Of a stretch of DNA of 64,000 nucleotides, positions 1-9,224 are shown in pieces. The stretch spans positions 62,001-126,000 of the forward strand of contig JAHBUY010000009.1 in NCBI GenBank assembly GCA_019637795.1, in the 5' to 3' direction. The notes beneath the pieces are model-generated. The model did not search any database. It saw nothing but the letters and a program-made list of their open reading frames with translations, and was not told the origin of the DNA. The translations under genes were made by a program, and so were the position numbers. Origin of the DNA: a bacterium. GTDB lineage: Bacteria > Desulfobacterota > Binatia > HRBIN30 > CADEER01. How positions within the stretch are numbered: position 1 is the first letter of the stretch; the number at the start of each line of letters is the position of its first letter.

Positions 1-984
1 CTGCCGATGGTCGAGGCCGAGCTCGGCGCGCCGATCGACACGATCGTCGCCGCCATCGACCCCGAGCCGCTCGGCGCCGCGTCGCTGGCGCAGGTCCACC
101 GCGCCCGGCTGCGCGACGGCAGCGAGGTGGTGGTCAAGATCCAGTATCCGGAAGCCCGCCGCATCATTCCCCTCGACCTCGCCGCGCTGCGCGCCGTCGC
201 CGCGCTCGTGCACCGCATGCAGCGCAGCGTCGATCTGCGCAGCCTGGTGAACGAGGTCACCCGCTTCGTCGAGCTCGAGCTCGACTTCCGCCGCGAGGCG
301 GCGTCGACGCAGCGTCTCGCCGCGCTGCTCGCCGGCCGCGACGACGTGCGCGTGCCGCGCATCGTCGCGCCGCACGTCCGCGACCGCGTGCTGGTGATGG
401 AGTACCTCGACGGCATCCAGGTGACGCGGACGGCGGCGCTGCGCGCCGCCGGACATCGCCCGAGCGACGTCGCCCGCCGCATCGGCGGGCTCTACGGCGC
501 CATGCTGTTCGAATACGGCTTCTTCCACGGCGACCCGCATCCCGGGAACCTGCTGGTGCTGGCCGACGGGCGCATCGGCCTGCTCGACTTCGGCCTCTGC
601 AAGGAGCTGCCGCCGCGCTTCGCCGCCCTGGTGGCGGAGATGATGGTCGCCGCCCTGATCGGCGATGCCGACGCCGCGCTGCGCGCCGCGGCGGCGCTCG
701 GCTTCGACATCGAGGCGATCCGTCCCGCGCACCTGCGGGCGCTGGTGCTGAGCATCGTCGGCGACGCCGATGCCGACGACGACTTCGCCTCGGTGCTGCG
801 CGCGACGCGCATCCGCCGCATCCCCGACGACTTCGCCCTGGTGCTGCGCACCATGCTGCTGCTCAACGGCCTGTCGCACCGCCTCGCCCCCGGCCGCCGC
901 CTGATCCAGGGCGAGCTGCTCAAGCACCTGGCGGCCGGCGCGCGGGCGGCGCGCACGACGGCACCGGACGCCGCTACCCAGTGA
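1..984 (+). CDS. ABC1/UbiB-family atypical kinase, 5'-truncated
   Basis: The reading frame is open from the first base, so the true start and the N-terminal KxGQ region lie before the window. Visible family motifs, in order, are an Ala-rich nucleotide loop (LGAASLAQVHRARL), a VAIK-like lysine strand (VVVKIQYP), the catalytic-loop motif HGDPHPGN and the DFG-type metal motif (LLDFGLC). This order is diagnostic of the AarF/ABC1/UbiB (COQ8-like) family. Members are membrane-associated atypical kinases/ATPases that support ubiquinone or other isoprenoid-lipid metabolism; the exact substrate cannot be read here. It ends 56 nt before the large membrane protein on the same strand. There is no ubiquinone operon in view, so calling it ubiB would be over-specific. 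Confidence 0.9.
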   Translation: MPMVEAELGAPIDTIVAAIDPEPLGAASLAQVHRARLRDGSEVVVKIQYPEARRIIPLDLAALRAVAALVHRMQRSVDLRSLVNEVTRFVELELDFRREAASTQRLAALLAGRDDVRVPRIVAPHVRDRVLVMEYLDGIQVTRTAALRAAGHRPSDVARRIGGLYGAMLFEYGFFHGDPHPGNLLVLADGRIGLLDFGLCKELPPRFAALVAEMMVAALIGDADAALRAAAALGFDIEAIRPAHLRALVLSIVGDADADDDFASVLRATRIRRIPDDFALVLRTMLLLNGLSHRLAPGRRLIQGELLKHLAAGARAARTTAPDAATQ

Positions 985-1040
985 AGCGCCCGGGGCCGAG
1001 GTTTGCCCGGCTGCGCGGCAGCGCGTAAACGGAGCGCACG

Positions 1041-4000
1041 ATGCCCGGCCGCGCCCTCGCCCTGGCGCTGGCGCTCGTCGGCCTGGTGGCCGGCGCGGCG
1101 GCGGCGCAACCGCTCGGGCGCGCGCAGGTGCCCGAGGAGCTGCAACAGTGGATCGACTGGGCGCTCCACGGGCACGAGGACGCCGTCTGTGCGCCGCTGC
1201 TCGGCGACGCCGCGCGCCGCGAGTGCGCCTGGCCGTCGCGCCTCGCGCTGGACCTCGATGACGACGGTGGAACCTTCATCCAGGAGTGGGACGCGCAGCG
1301 CGGCCTGTGGCTGCCGCTGCCCGGCGCCGCGAAACCGTGGCCGCAGGACGTGACGGTCGATGGCGGCGACGTCGTGGTGATCGACCGCGACGGCACCCCA
1401 CAGGTGTGGCTCGAGGCCGGTCGCCACGCCGTCGCCGGTCGCTTCACCTGGGATCGCCTGCCCGAGATGCTGCCGGTCCCGGCGAGCACCGGCGTGATCG
1501 CCCTCACCCTGCGTGGCGAGGCAGTGCCCTTCCCCAACCGCGATGCCGACGGCAGCCTGTGGCTGCAGCGCGCCGAGGCGACGAGCGACGAGGCGGACCG
1601 CATCGGCGTCATCGTGCATCGCCTGGTCGACGACGACGTGCCGCTGCTGCTCGACACGCGGATCGAGCTCGAGGTGTCCGGCCGCGGCCGCGAGGCGTCG
1701 CTCGGTCCCGCCCTGCCCGCCGGCTTCGCCCCGATGCTGCTCGACAGCCCGCTGCCGGCCCGCCTCGAAGCCGACGGCCGCCTGCGCCTGCAGGTGCGCG
1801 CGGGGAGCTGGTCGCTGCGCCTGCTCGCCCGCCACGACGGACCGGCGGCGACGCTCAGCGCGCCGTCGCCCGACGGGCCGTGGGCGAGCACCGAGATCTG
1901 GGTCTTCCTGGCCCACCCCGACCTGCGCCTGGTGACCATCGAGGGCGCCGCCGCGGTCGACCCGCAGCAGACCAACCTGCCCGACGAATGGCGCCAGCTT
2001 CCCGCCTACGTGATGCGGCCCGGCGCGACGATGACGCTGGTGGAGCGGCGGCGCGGCGACACCGACGCCGGCGCCGATCAGCTCGCGCTGGAGCGGACGC
2101 TGTGGCTCGACTTCGACGGCGGCGGCTACACCGTGCGCGACCGCATCACCGGCACGCTCAGCCGCGCCTGGCGGCTCGACATGGCGCCGCCGACGACGCT
2201 CGGCCGCGTCGCCGTCGACGGCGCCGACCAGTTCATCACCCGCCTCGCCGCCGACGCGCCGTCCGGGGTGGAGATCCGCGCCGGCACGCTGACGCTCGAC
2301 GCCGACAGCCGGCTCGACGGTGCCACCCGCACCCTGCCCGCGGTCGGCTGGCTGCAGGATTTCCAGTCCCTGTCGGCGCAACTGCAACTGCCGCCGGGAT
2401 GGCGCCTGCTGCACGCCAGCGGCGTCGACCAGGCGCGACCGACCTGGATCGCCACCTGGACGCTGCTCGATCTCTTCATCGTCCTCATCACCGCCCTCGC
2501 CACCGCCCGCCTCTACGGCTGGGGCTGGGGCGCGCTGGCGCTGCTCGCGGTCGGCCTCACCTACACCGAGCCGGAGTCGCCGGCCGGCATCTGGCTCACC
2601 GTGCTGGTGGTCGAGGCGCTGGTGCGCGTCGTCCCCGACGGCACGGCGCGGCGCGCCCTGCGACTGCTCCGCGTCCTCGCGCTCACCGTCCTGGTGATCG
2701 CCACCGTGCCCTTCGTCATCGGCCAGATGCGGCAGGCGCTCTACCCGACGCTCGAGCACCCGTGGCTCGGCACGGACCAGATGACGAGCCAGGCGGCGGC
2801 GCCGGAGAGCCCGGAACGGGTGCGCGCCCTCGGCTACGGCGGGGCGAGGGATGCCGCCACCTCTGGCGCCGAGGAGCTCGCGGTCGCCAAGCGCGGCGCG
2901 GTCAGCCGCAGCTACGAATACGCCGCCGTCGACCCGAAGAGCGTCGTGCAGACCGGCCCCGGTCTGCCCGCCTGGAGCTGGAACAGCGTGAGCCTCGCCT
3001 GGAGCGGACCGGTGAGCCAGGAGCAGCAGCTCCACCTCGTGCTGCTCTCGCCGGCGGCGAACCTGCTGCTCGCCATCCTCCGCACCCTGCTCCTGGCGGC
3101 GCTGGTGGCGCGGCTGATCGGCTACCAGCCGCGGCGCAACGCGGCGGCCGCGGCGCTGCTGATCCTCTGTTGCGGCGCCGTCCCGCCGGCGCGCGCCGAC
3201 TTCCCGTCGGACGCCATGCTCGACACGCTGCGCGCGCGCCTGCTCGAGCCGCCGTCGTGTCATCCGTGGTGCGCGTCGATGCCGCGCCTGCAGCTCGAGG
3301 CCGACCCGCGGACGCTGCGAGCGCGGCTGCGGATCGACGTCGCCGCGCCGGTCGCCGTGCCGCTGCCGGGGCAGGCGACGCACTGGCTGCCGACCGCGGT
3401 CAGCGTCGACGGCGAGGCGGCGACGGGACTGCTGCAGGGCAGCGACGGCGCCCTGTGGCTGCGACTCGAGCCCGGCAGGCACGAGGTGCTGATCGAGGGC
3501 CCGCTGCCGGCGCGCGACACCGTGCAGGTCCCGTTCGCCCTGGTGCCGCGGCTGGTCGAGGCGCGGATCGACGGCTGGACGCTCGAGGGGGTGCACGGCG
3601 ACGGCAGCGCCGACGCCAACCTGCAGCTCTCCCGCGTCGCGCCCGCCGACGGCGCGGCGGCGGCGCCGCTGCAGGCGAATCAACTGCCGCCGTTCGCGCG
3701 CGTCGAACGCACGCTGCGCCTCGGACTCACCTGGCAGGTCGAGACGCGCGTCGTCCGCCTCACCCCGGCCGACGCGGCGCTGGTGCTGGCGGTGCCGCTG
3801 CTCGCCGGCGAGGCGGTGACCACCGCCGACGTCCGCGTCGCCGACGGCCGGGCGCAGATCAACCTGGCGCCGCAGGTCGACGAGGCGACCTGGCAGTCGA
3901 CGCTCGACGAGCGCTCGCCGATCGAGCTGCGGGCGCCCGAGGACGTGCCGTGGGTCGAGCTGTGGCGCCTCGACGCCAGCCCGATCTGGCACGTCGAGGC

Positions 4001-5078
4001 CACCGGCGTCGCCTCGGTGCTGCGCACCAACCCGAGCGCGCCGCCGCTGCGCGAGTGGCGCCCGTGGCCCGGCGAGGCGGTGACGCTGGCGGTGCTCCGC
4101 CCCGAGGGCGTGCCCGGGCAGACGCTGACGATCGACGAGAGCGCGCTGGCGCTCAGCCCCGGACTGCGGGCCACCGACGCGACGCTCGAGCTGACCGTGC
4201 GCAGCAGCCGCGGCGCGCAGCACCGCATCGCGCTGCCGCCGGGCGCCGAGCTGCTGTCGGTGGTGATCGGCGGCGTCGCCCAGCCGCTGCGCCTGGAGAA
4301 CGGCGGCGTCGTGCTGCCCATCAACCCGGGCGCCCAGCCGGTCGCCCTGCGCTGGCGGCAGCCCGACGGCATGGTCGCGCGCTTCCGCTCGCCGGCGGTC
4401 GATCTCGGCGCGCCGAGCGTCAACGCCCGCCTCGACCTCACCGTGCCGCCGAGCCGCTGGGTGCTCTTCGCCGGCGGCCCGCGGCTCGGCCCGGCGGTGC
4501 TGTTCTGGAGCCTGCTGCCGGTGCTGACGCTGGTGGCGTTCGGCCTCGGCCGGGTGCGCAGCACGCCGCTGCGCTTCCACCACTGGCTGCTGCTCGGCAT
4601 CGGCCTGACCCAGGTGCCGATCGCCGCCGCGGTGGTGGTCGCCGGCTGGCTGCTCGCCATCGGCTGGCGCCGCGAACGCGGCGGCACGCTCGGCGCCCAC
4701 GCCTTCGACCTCGTGCAACTGCTGCTCGTCGCCTGGACCTGGGCGGCGATCGCCATCCTCTTCTACGCCATCCAGCAGGGCCTGCTCGGCCAGCCCGAGA
4801 TGCAGATCGCCGGCAACGCCTCGAGCGCCGAGCTGCTGCGCTGGTACCAGGACCGCAGCGGCCCGACCCTGCCGCAGGCGTGGATCGTGTCGACGCCGCT
4901 GCTCGTCTACCGCCTGCTGATGCTCGCCTGGGCGCTGTGGATCGCCGCCGCCCTGCTGCGCTGGCTGCGCTGGGGCTGGGAGAGCTTCGGCACCGGCGGC
5001 TATTGGCGGCGCCCGCCGCGCCCCACGCCGCCGGCCCCGCCGACACCACCGCGCCGCGACCCGACCCCGGCCGCGTGA
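1041..5078 (+). CDS. Large multi-pass membrane protein of unknown function (1345 aa)
   Basis: I do not recognise the family. The start is an ATG followed by a signal-peptide-like segment (ALALALALVGLVAGAAAAQ). A long extracytoplasmic beta-rich region (about residues 25-470) precedes a central membrane block (about 475-700) with four or five hydrophobic helices, including LFIVLITALATARLYGWGWG. A second soluble beta-rich region (about 715-1140) follows, introduced by an internal signal-like stretch (AAAAALLILCCGAVPPARA). Four C-terminal helices and a Pro-rich cytoplasmic tail (PPRPTPPAPPTPP) end the protein. The frame is preferred over the 4.2 kb antisense ORF because only this frame shows membrane segments, a signal peptide and normal composition. 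It may be an envelope or polymer-handling factor, but that is a guess. Confidence 0.8.
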   Translation: MPGRALALALALVGLVAGAAAAQPLGRAQVPEELQQWIDWALHGHEDAVCAPLLGDAARRECAWPSRLALDLDDDGGTFIQEWDAQRGLWLPLPGAAKPWPQDVTVDGGDVVVIDRDGTPQVWLEAGRHAVAGRFTWDRLPEMLPVPASTGVIALTLRGEAVPFPNRDADGSLWLQRAEATSDEADRIGVIVHRLVDDDVPLLLDTRIELEVSGRGREASLGPALPAGFAPMLLDSPLPARLEADGRLRLQVRAGSWSLRLLARHDGPAATLSAPSPDGPWASTEIWVFLAHPDLRLVTIEGAAAVDPQQTNLPDEWRQLPAYVMRPGATMTLVERRRGDTDAGADQLALERTLWLDFDGGGYTVRDRITGTLSRAWRLDMAPPTTLGRVAVDGADQFITRLAADAPSGVEIRAGTLTLDADSRLDGATRTLPAVGWLQDFQSLSAQLQLPPGWRLLHASGVDQARPTWIATWTLLDLFIVLITALATARLYGWGWGALALLAVGLTYTEPESPAGIWLTVLVVEALVRVVPDGTARRALRLLRVLALTVLVIATVPFVIGQMRQALYPTLEHPWLGTDQMTSQAAAPESPERVRALGYGGARDAATSGAEELAVAKRGAVSRSYEYAAVDPKSVVQTGPGLPAWSWNSVSLAWSGPVSQEQQLHLVLLSPAANLLLAILRTLLLAALVARLIGYQPRRNAAAAALLILCCGAVPPARADFPSDAMLDTLRARLLEPPSCHPWCASMPRLQLEADPRTLRARLRIDVAAPVAVPLPGQATHWLPTAVSVDGEAATGLLQGSDGALWLRLEPGRHEVLIEGPLPARDTVQVPFALVPRLVEARIDGWTLEGVHGDGSADANLQLSRVAPADGAAAAPLQANQLPPFARVERTLRLGLTWQVETRVVRLTPADAALVLAVPLLAGEAVTTADVRVADGRAQINLAPQVDEATWQSTLDERSPIELRAPEDVPWVELWRLDASPIWHVEATGVASVLRTNPSAPPLREWRPWPGEAVTLAVLRPEGVPGQTLTIDESALALSPGLRATDATLELTVRSSRGAQHRIALPPGAELLSVVIGGVAQPLRLENGGVVLPINPGAQPVALRWRQPDGMVARFRSPAVDLGAPSVNARLDLTVPPSRWVLFAGGPRLGPAVLFWSLLPVLTLVAFGLGRVRSTPLRFHHWLLLGIGLTQVPIAAAVVVAGWLLAIGWRRERGGTLGAHAFDLVQLLLVAWTWAAIAILFYAIQQGLLGQPEMQIAGNASSAELLRWYQDRSGPTLPQAWIVSTPLLVYRLLMLAWALWIAAALLRWLRWGWESFGTGGYWRRPPRPTPPAPPTPPRRDPTPAA

Positions 5079-5111
5079 ACCGCGGCCATGGCCGTCGCGG
5101 CGAAGTTGCGT

Positions 5112-7724
5112 TCACTGCCGCCGGCGGCGTGAGGTCGGCGCGGCGGTGGTCGGGTCCTCCGGCCAGGCGTGCTTCGGGTAGCGGCCGCGGAGCTGCTTGC
5201 GCACCTCGGGGTAGCCGCGGCGCCAGAAGCTGGCGAGATCGTCGGTGATCTGCACCGGCCGCTGGCTGGGCGCCAGCAGCTCGAACACCAGCGGGACGCG
5301 GCCGCCGCCCAGGCGCGGCGTCGCAGCGAGACCGAAGACCTCCTGGATGCGCGCCGCCGCCGCCGGCGGCTTGTCGGCGCCGTAGGCGATGCGCACGCTG
5401 CGGCCGCTGGGCAGCGTCAGGCGCCCCGGCGCGTCGCGTTGCAGCGCCTGCCGCTGCGAGCCGCCGAGCAGGCCGACGACGACCTCGCCGACGTCGGCGG
5501 CGCGCAGCTCGGCGAAGCTGCGCTTGCCGTCGCACAGCGCGGCGACGGCCTCGGCCAGCAGCTCGTCGGCGTCGGGCAGCGCCAGCTCCGGCATGGCGCG
5601 GGCGAGGAAGCGCAGGCGGTCCAGGAGATGGCGCGCCTCGTCGTCGAGCGCCACCGCCGCCGCGGGGTCGCGGCGCGCCGCGGCGGCGAGCACCGCGCCG
5701 GCGGCGGCGCGGTCGACGTCCGGGCTCACCCATTCGCGCAGGACGAGGTCGTGGAAGCGCTCGCGCTCGCGGCGCACGACGCGTCCCTGCGCCGGATCGA
5801 GCTCGACCACCGCGTCGCGCCGCAGCGCCGCGGGGAACAGCTCCGCCAACCAGGCGGGATCGACGGCGCTGGCGATGCGCACCCGCGCGTCGGCGCCGGC
5901 GCCGGCATCGAGATCGACGGCGACGAACAGCTCGGCGCCGCGCACGACGCTGCGCGGGTCGAGCGCCACGCCGGTGCCGCCGACCATGACGGCGCGATGC
6001 GACCGGGGCGCGCGGCGCCGGCAGAGGCGATCGGCGAACGCGGCGAGGACTGCCTTCCCGGCGGCGTCGTCCACGCCGCCGTGGGACGGGGCTGCCGCGG
6101 CGACCTCCCCGTCCCCGGCGGCACGGGAACGCGACCCGGCAGGCGAACCGCGCCCGCCGGCGAAGTGCCGCCGGGCGCGGTCGACGGCGCGCAGCGCGTT
6201 CGCCTCCAGGCCCAGCCGCCGGCACGCCGCTATCGAGAACCCCTGCCGCTCGGCCTGCGCGAAGAGCGCGGCGCGCAGCAGCAGGTCGGACGGCCCGTCC
6301 GGCCACGGCGCCTCGTCGCCGCCGCCGCCGAAGGCGCGCGCCTCGAGCAGGATGTCGCGCTCGGCGGCCAGTGCCGCCAGCAGGGCGCCGGTCCCGCCAA
6401 TGCCGCGCCGCCGCGCCTCGACCAGCAAACGGGCGATGCGCGGCGGCGCCGCGATCGCCAGCAGCGCCCGCCCGGTCTCGGTGATCCCGCCCGCGGCGTC
6501 GACCGCGCCGAGCGCGGCGAGCAGGCGCTCCGCCTGCTGCACGGCGCCGGCGCGCGGCGGATCGAGCCAGCCGACGGCCTGGATGTCGCGCGCCCCCCAG
6601 GCGCGCAGCTCCAGCACCGTGGCGCTGAGCTCGAGGCGGCGGATCTCCGGCGTCTCGCGCGGCAGCCGCGCCGCGTGCTCGACCGCCGGCCACAGGCGCA
6701 GACAGCGACCGGACGCGGTGCGGCCGGCGCGCCCGGCGCGCTGCTCGGCGGCGGCGCGGCTGATCGGCGCCAGGCGGATGACGTTGACGCCGCGGCGGGC
6801 GTCGTGCTCGGCGCGCAGGGCCTGGCCGCTGTCGATGACGGTGGTGACGCCCTCGACGGTGAGCGAGGTCTCGGCGACGTTGGTCGCGAGCACGACGCGC
6901 CGGCGGGGACCGCGCTGCAGCGCCCGCCGCTGCGCGTCGAGCGGCAGGTCGCCGTGCAGCGGCAGGACGTCGAGCCCGCGCGCCGCGGCGAGCGGCGCGA
7001 TCGCCTCGCCGACGCGGCGGATGGCGGCCGCGCCGGGCAGGAAGACGAGCACGTCCCCGTCGTCGTCGCCGGCGGCGAGCAGGCGCGACAGCGCCGCGGC
7101 GACGCGCGCCGCCAGCGGCCGCGGATCGGGGGCGGCATGCTCGAGGCGCACCGGGAAGGCGCGGCCCTCGCAGGTCAACGCCGGCGCGTCGCCGAGATAG
7201 GTCGCCAGGGCGGCGGTATCGAGCGTCGCCGACATCACCACCAGGCGCAGATCCGGGCGCACCGTCTCCTGCAGCTCACGCGCCAGGGCGAGCGCGACGT
7301 CGCCGGGCAGGTGGCGCTCGTGGAACTCGTCGAGCACCAGGACGCCGACCTCCTCGAGGTAGGGATCGCGCGTCAACTGCCGCCCGAGCACGCCCTCGGT
7401 GACGAACCACAGCCGGGTGCGGGCGTCGCCGCGCGTCTCGAAGCGCACCCGGTAGCCGGTCTCGCCGCCGACCCGCCCGCCGCGCTGCGCCGCGACGTAC
7501 TCGGCGGCGGCGCGGGCCGCGATGCGCCGCGGCTCGAGCACCACCACCTGCCTGGCGCCGGCGAGGCCGGCATCGAGCAGCGCCGCCGGCACGCGCGTCG
7601 TCTTGCCGGCCCCCGGCGCGGCGCGCAGCACGAGGCGGTTCGCGTCGCGCAGCGCCGCCACGATGGCGGGCAGCAGCGAATCGATGGGAAGCGGCGCGGG
7701 CACGGACGAGGCGATGCGGTTCAC
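5112..7724 (-). CDS. hrpB: ATP-dependent helicase HrpB
   Basis: DEAH/RHA-family RNA helicase. With the GTG start at 7724 (VNRIASSV...), Walker A GAGKTT is at about 38-43 and the Walker B box reads DEFH (132-135), as in HrpB rather than DEAH. Helicase motifs SATLDTA, TNVAETSLTV and QRAGRAGR follow. The C-terminus has the HrpB-specific domain (SGRSVRIAYG... PVQITDDLASFW... GYPEVRKQLRGRYPKHAWPEDP). Length 870 aa is usual for HrpB (about 800-850). A further in-frame GTG at 7769 would add 15 residues, but these overlap an intergenic repeat, so I prefer the inner start. HrpB's cellular role in bacteria is poorly defined (RNA metabolism). The gene converges on the large membrane protein (33 bp gap). 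Confidence 0.95.
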   Translation of the reverse strand: MNRIASSVPAPLPIDSLLPAIVAALRDANRLVLRAAPGAGKTTRVPAALLDAGLAGARQVVVLEPRRIAARAAAEYVAAQRGGRVGGETGYRVRFETRGDARTRLWFVTEGVLGRQLTRDPYLEEVGVLVLDEFHERHLPGDVALALARELQETVRPDLRLVVMSATLDTAALATYLGDAPALTCEGRAFPVRLEHAAPDPRPLAARVAAALSRLLAAGDDDGDVLVFLPGAAAIRRVGEAIAPLAAARGLDVLPLHGDLPLDAQRRALQRGPRRRVVLATNVAETSLTVEGVTTVIDSGQALRAEHDARRGVNVIRLAPISRAAAEQRAGRAGRTASGRCLRLWPAVEHAARLPRETPEIRRLELSATVLELRAWGARDIQAVGWLDPPRAGAVQQAERLLAALGAVDAAGGITETGRALLAIAAPPRIARLLVEARRRGIGGTGALLAALAAERDILLEARAFGGGGDEAPWPDGPSDLLLRAALFAQAERQGFSIAACRRLGLEANALRAVDRARRHFAGGRGSPAGSRSRAAGDGEVAAAAPSHGGVDDAAGKAVLAAFADRLCRRRAPRSHRAVMVGGTGVALDPRSVVRGAELFVAVDLDAGAGADARVRIASAVDPAWLAELFPAALRRDAVVELDPAQGRVVRRERERFHDLVLREWVSPDVDRAAAGAVLAAAARRDPAAAVALDDEARHLLDRLRFLARAMPELALPDADELLAEAVAALCDGKRSFAELRAADVGEVVVGLLGGSQRQALQRDAPGRLTLPSGRSVRIAYGADKPPAAAARIQEVFGLAATPRLGGGRVPLVFELLAPSQRPVQITDDLASFWRRGYPEVRKQLRGRYPKHAWPEDPTTAAPTSRRRRQ

Positions 7725-7776
7725 GCGGTCGGGCTGTTGGACGGTGGAGGGGATTGACGGGCCGTCCACGACTCCA

Positions 7777-7812
7777 CCCTCCGGCCCCTGACAGCGTCAT
7801 AGCCTAACAGCG
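7777..7812. repeat. Intergenic repeat sharing the CCCTCCGGCCCC/CCTAACAGCG motif
   Basis: This stretch contains CCCTCCGGCCCC followed by (T)GACAGC and CCTAACAGCG. The same order of words recurs in the palindromic element between the two acyl-CoA dehydrogenases (16318-16344). It lies in the divergent gap between hrpB and the metallo-hydrolase gene. It looks like a degenerate member of a small intergenic repeat family; function unknown. Confidence 0.55.
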
Positions 7813-7881
7813 TAACCGCCTCAGACCCAACCGGCGATGCCAGCTTGCTCCACCCCGCATCGCGGTGGCAGGGTCGCCGGC

Positions 7882-9153
7882 ATGAGCGAGCACAGCATGC
7901 TGACCAGCGATCCGCTGCACACCCCGGCGCGGGTGTGGGGCGAGCCCGGCGAGGTGGCGCCGGACGTGTTCATGTACCCGGCGTTCGTCAACACCTACGC
8001 CGTCCGCCGGCGCGACGGCCTGCTGATCGTGGATCCGGGATTCACCCATGCCAGCGGCGCGCTGCGCGAGGCCGTGCGCGCCTGGAGCGACGCGCCGCTG
8101 CGCGCCGCGGTCTACACGCACGGCCACGTCGATCACGCCTTCGGGTTGCGCGCCTTCCTCGACGCCGGCGAGACGCCGCAGATCATCGCCCAGGAGAACT
8201 GCCTCGGCCGCTTCCGCCGCTACGCCATGACCCACGGCTGGAACGCGCGCATCAACCAGCGCCAGTTCAGCCTGCCGAAGCCGATGTTCCCGAACCAGTT
8301 CGACTGGCCGACGCACGTCTTCCGCGACGCGCTGACGGTGCGGCTGGGCGACGGCGAGGTGCACGTCCGCGCCGCCAAGGGCGAGACCGACGACGCGTGC
8401 TGGGTGTGGATCCCGGAGCAACGCTACCTGTTCACCGGCGACCTGATCATCTGGCAGGCGCCGAACTGCGGCAATCCGCAGAAGGTGCAGCGCTATCCGG
8501 CGGAGTGGGCCGAGGCGCTGGAAGCGATGGCCGGGCTCGACGCCGAGTACCTCTTCCCCGGCCACGGCCTGGCGATCCGCGGCCGCGCCGCGGTGCGCAC
8601 CGTGCTGACCGAGACGGCGCGCTACCTGCGGGCGATCATCGACCAGGTGCTGGAACTGATGAACGCCGGCCGCACGCCGGAGCAGATCTTCCATGCCGTC
8701 GAGCCGGACGCCGAGCTGGCCGGGCGCCCGTATCTGCAGGCCAACTACGACCATCCCAAGTTCATCGTCCGCAACCTGCTGCGGTTGTGGGGCGGCTGGT
8801 GGAACGGCAACGCCGCCGATCTGCTGCCGGCGACGCACGAGGCGCAGGCGGCGGAGATCGCGGCGCTCGCCGGCGGCGTGGAGAGGCTGATCGCCCGCGG
8901 CCGCGCCCTGCTCGACGCCGGCGACAGCGTGATGGCCGCCCACCTCGCCGAGTGGGCGACGCGCACGGCGCCGACCAACCGCGAGGCGCAGACCCTGAAA
9001 CGCGACGTCTACGCGCGGCGCTTGGCCGACGAGTCGGCGCTGATGGCGCAGGGCATCTATCGCGCCGCGATGAACGACGCGCGCGCCGCGCTGGACGAGG
9101 AAAAGGACCAGCCGCTGCGCGCGACCCGGCTGGTGATGGGGCACGAGGAATAG
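7882..9153 (+). CDS. Metallo-beta-lactamase-fold alkylsulfatase-like hydrolase
   Basis: 423 aa from ATG 7882; the frame extends upstream (7837) but that part overlaps an intergenic repeat. The MBL metal motif THGHVDH is at residues 79-85 (H80, H82, D84, H85), with a further metal ligand region FTGDLI and GHGLAI downstream. The C-terminal third (GGWWNGNAADLLPAT... LAALAGGVERL... AHLAEWA) resembles the alkylsulfatase dimerisation domain of SdsA1/YjcS-type enzymes. Those cleave primary alkyl sulfates such as SDS, but the full sterol-carrier-like C-terminal domain of SdsA1 is absent. The natural substrate is unknown. It is followed after 71 bp by the formaldehyde dehydrogenase gene on the same strand and may be co-transcribed. 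Confidence 0.8.
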   Translation: MSEHSMLTSDPLHTPARVWGEPGEVAPDVFMYPAFVNTYAVRRRDGLLIVDPGFTHASGALREAVRAWSDAPLRAAVYTHGHVDHAFGLRAFLDAGETPQIIAQENCLGRFRRYAMTHGWNARINQRQFSLPKPMFPNQFDWPTHVFRDALTVRLGDGEVHVRAAKGETDDACWVWIPEQRYLFTGDLIIWQAPNCGNPQKVQRYPAEWAEALEAMAGLDAEYLFPGHGLAIRGRAAVRTVLTETARYLRAIIDQVLELMNAGRTPEQIFHAVEPDAELAGRPYLQANYDHPKFIVRNLLRLWGGWWNGNAADLLPATHEAQAAEIAALAGGVERLIARGRALLDAGDSVMAAHLAEWATRTAPTNREAQTLKRDVYARRLADESALMAQGIYRAAMNDARAALDEEKDQPLRATRLVMGHEE

Positions 9154-9224
9154 CCGCCGGCGACCGGCCGGCCGCGTCGCGCTGAGCGCCGACGGCCGAC
9201 CGCGCGCGAGCGAAAGGGAGCACC

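Noticed and set aside
492..4718. Long antisense ORF opposite the large membrane protein
   Set aside because: Arg/Gln/Ala-rich composition with no motif; it is the usual shadow of a high-GC gene. Similar long opposite-strand frames exist for most genes here.
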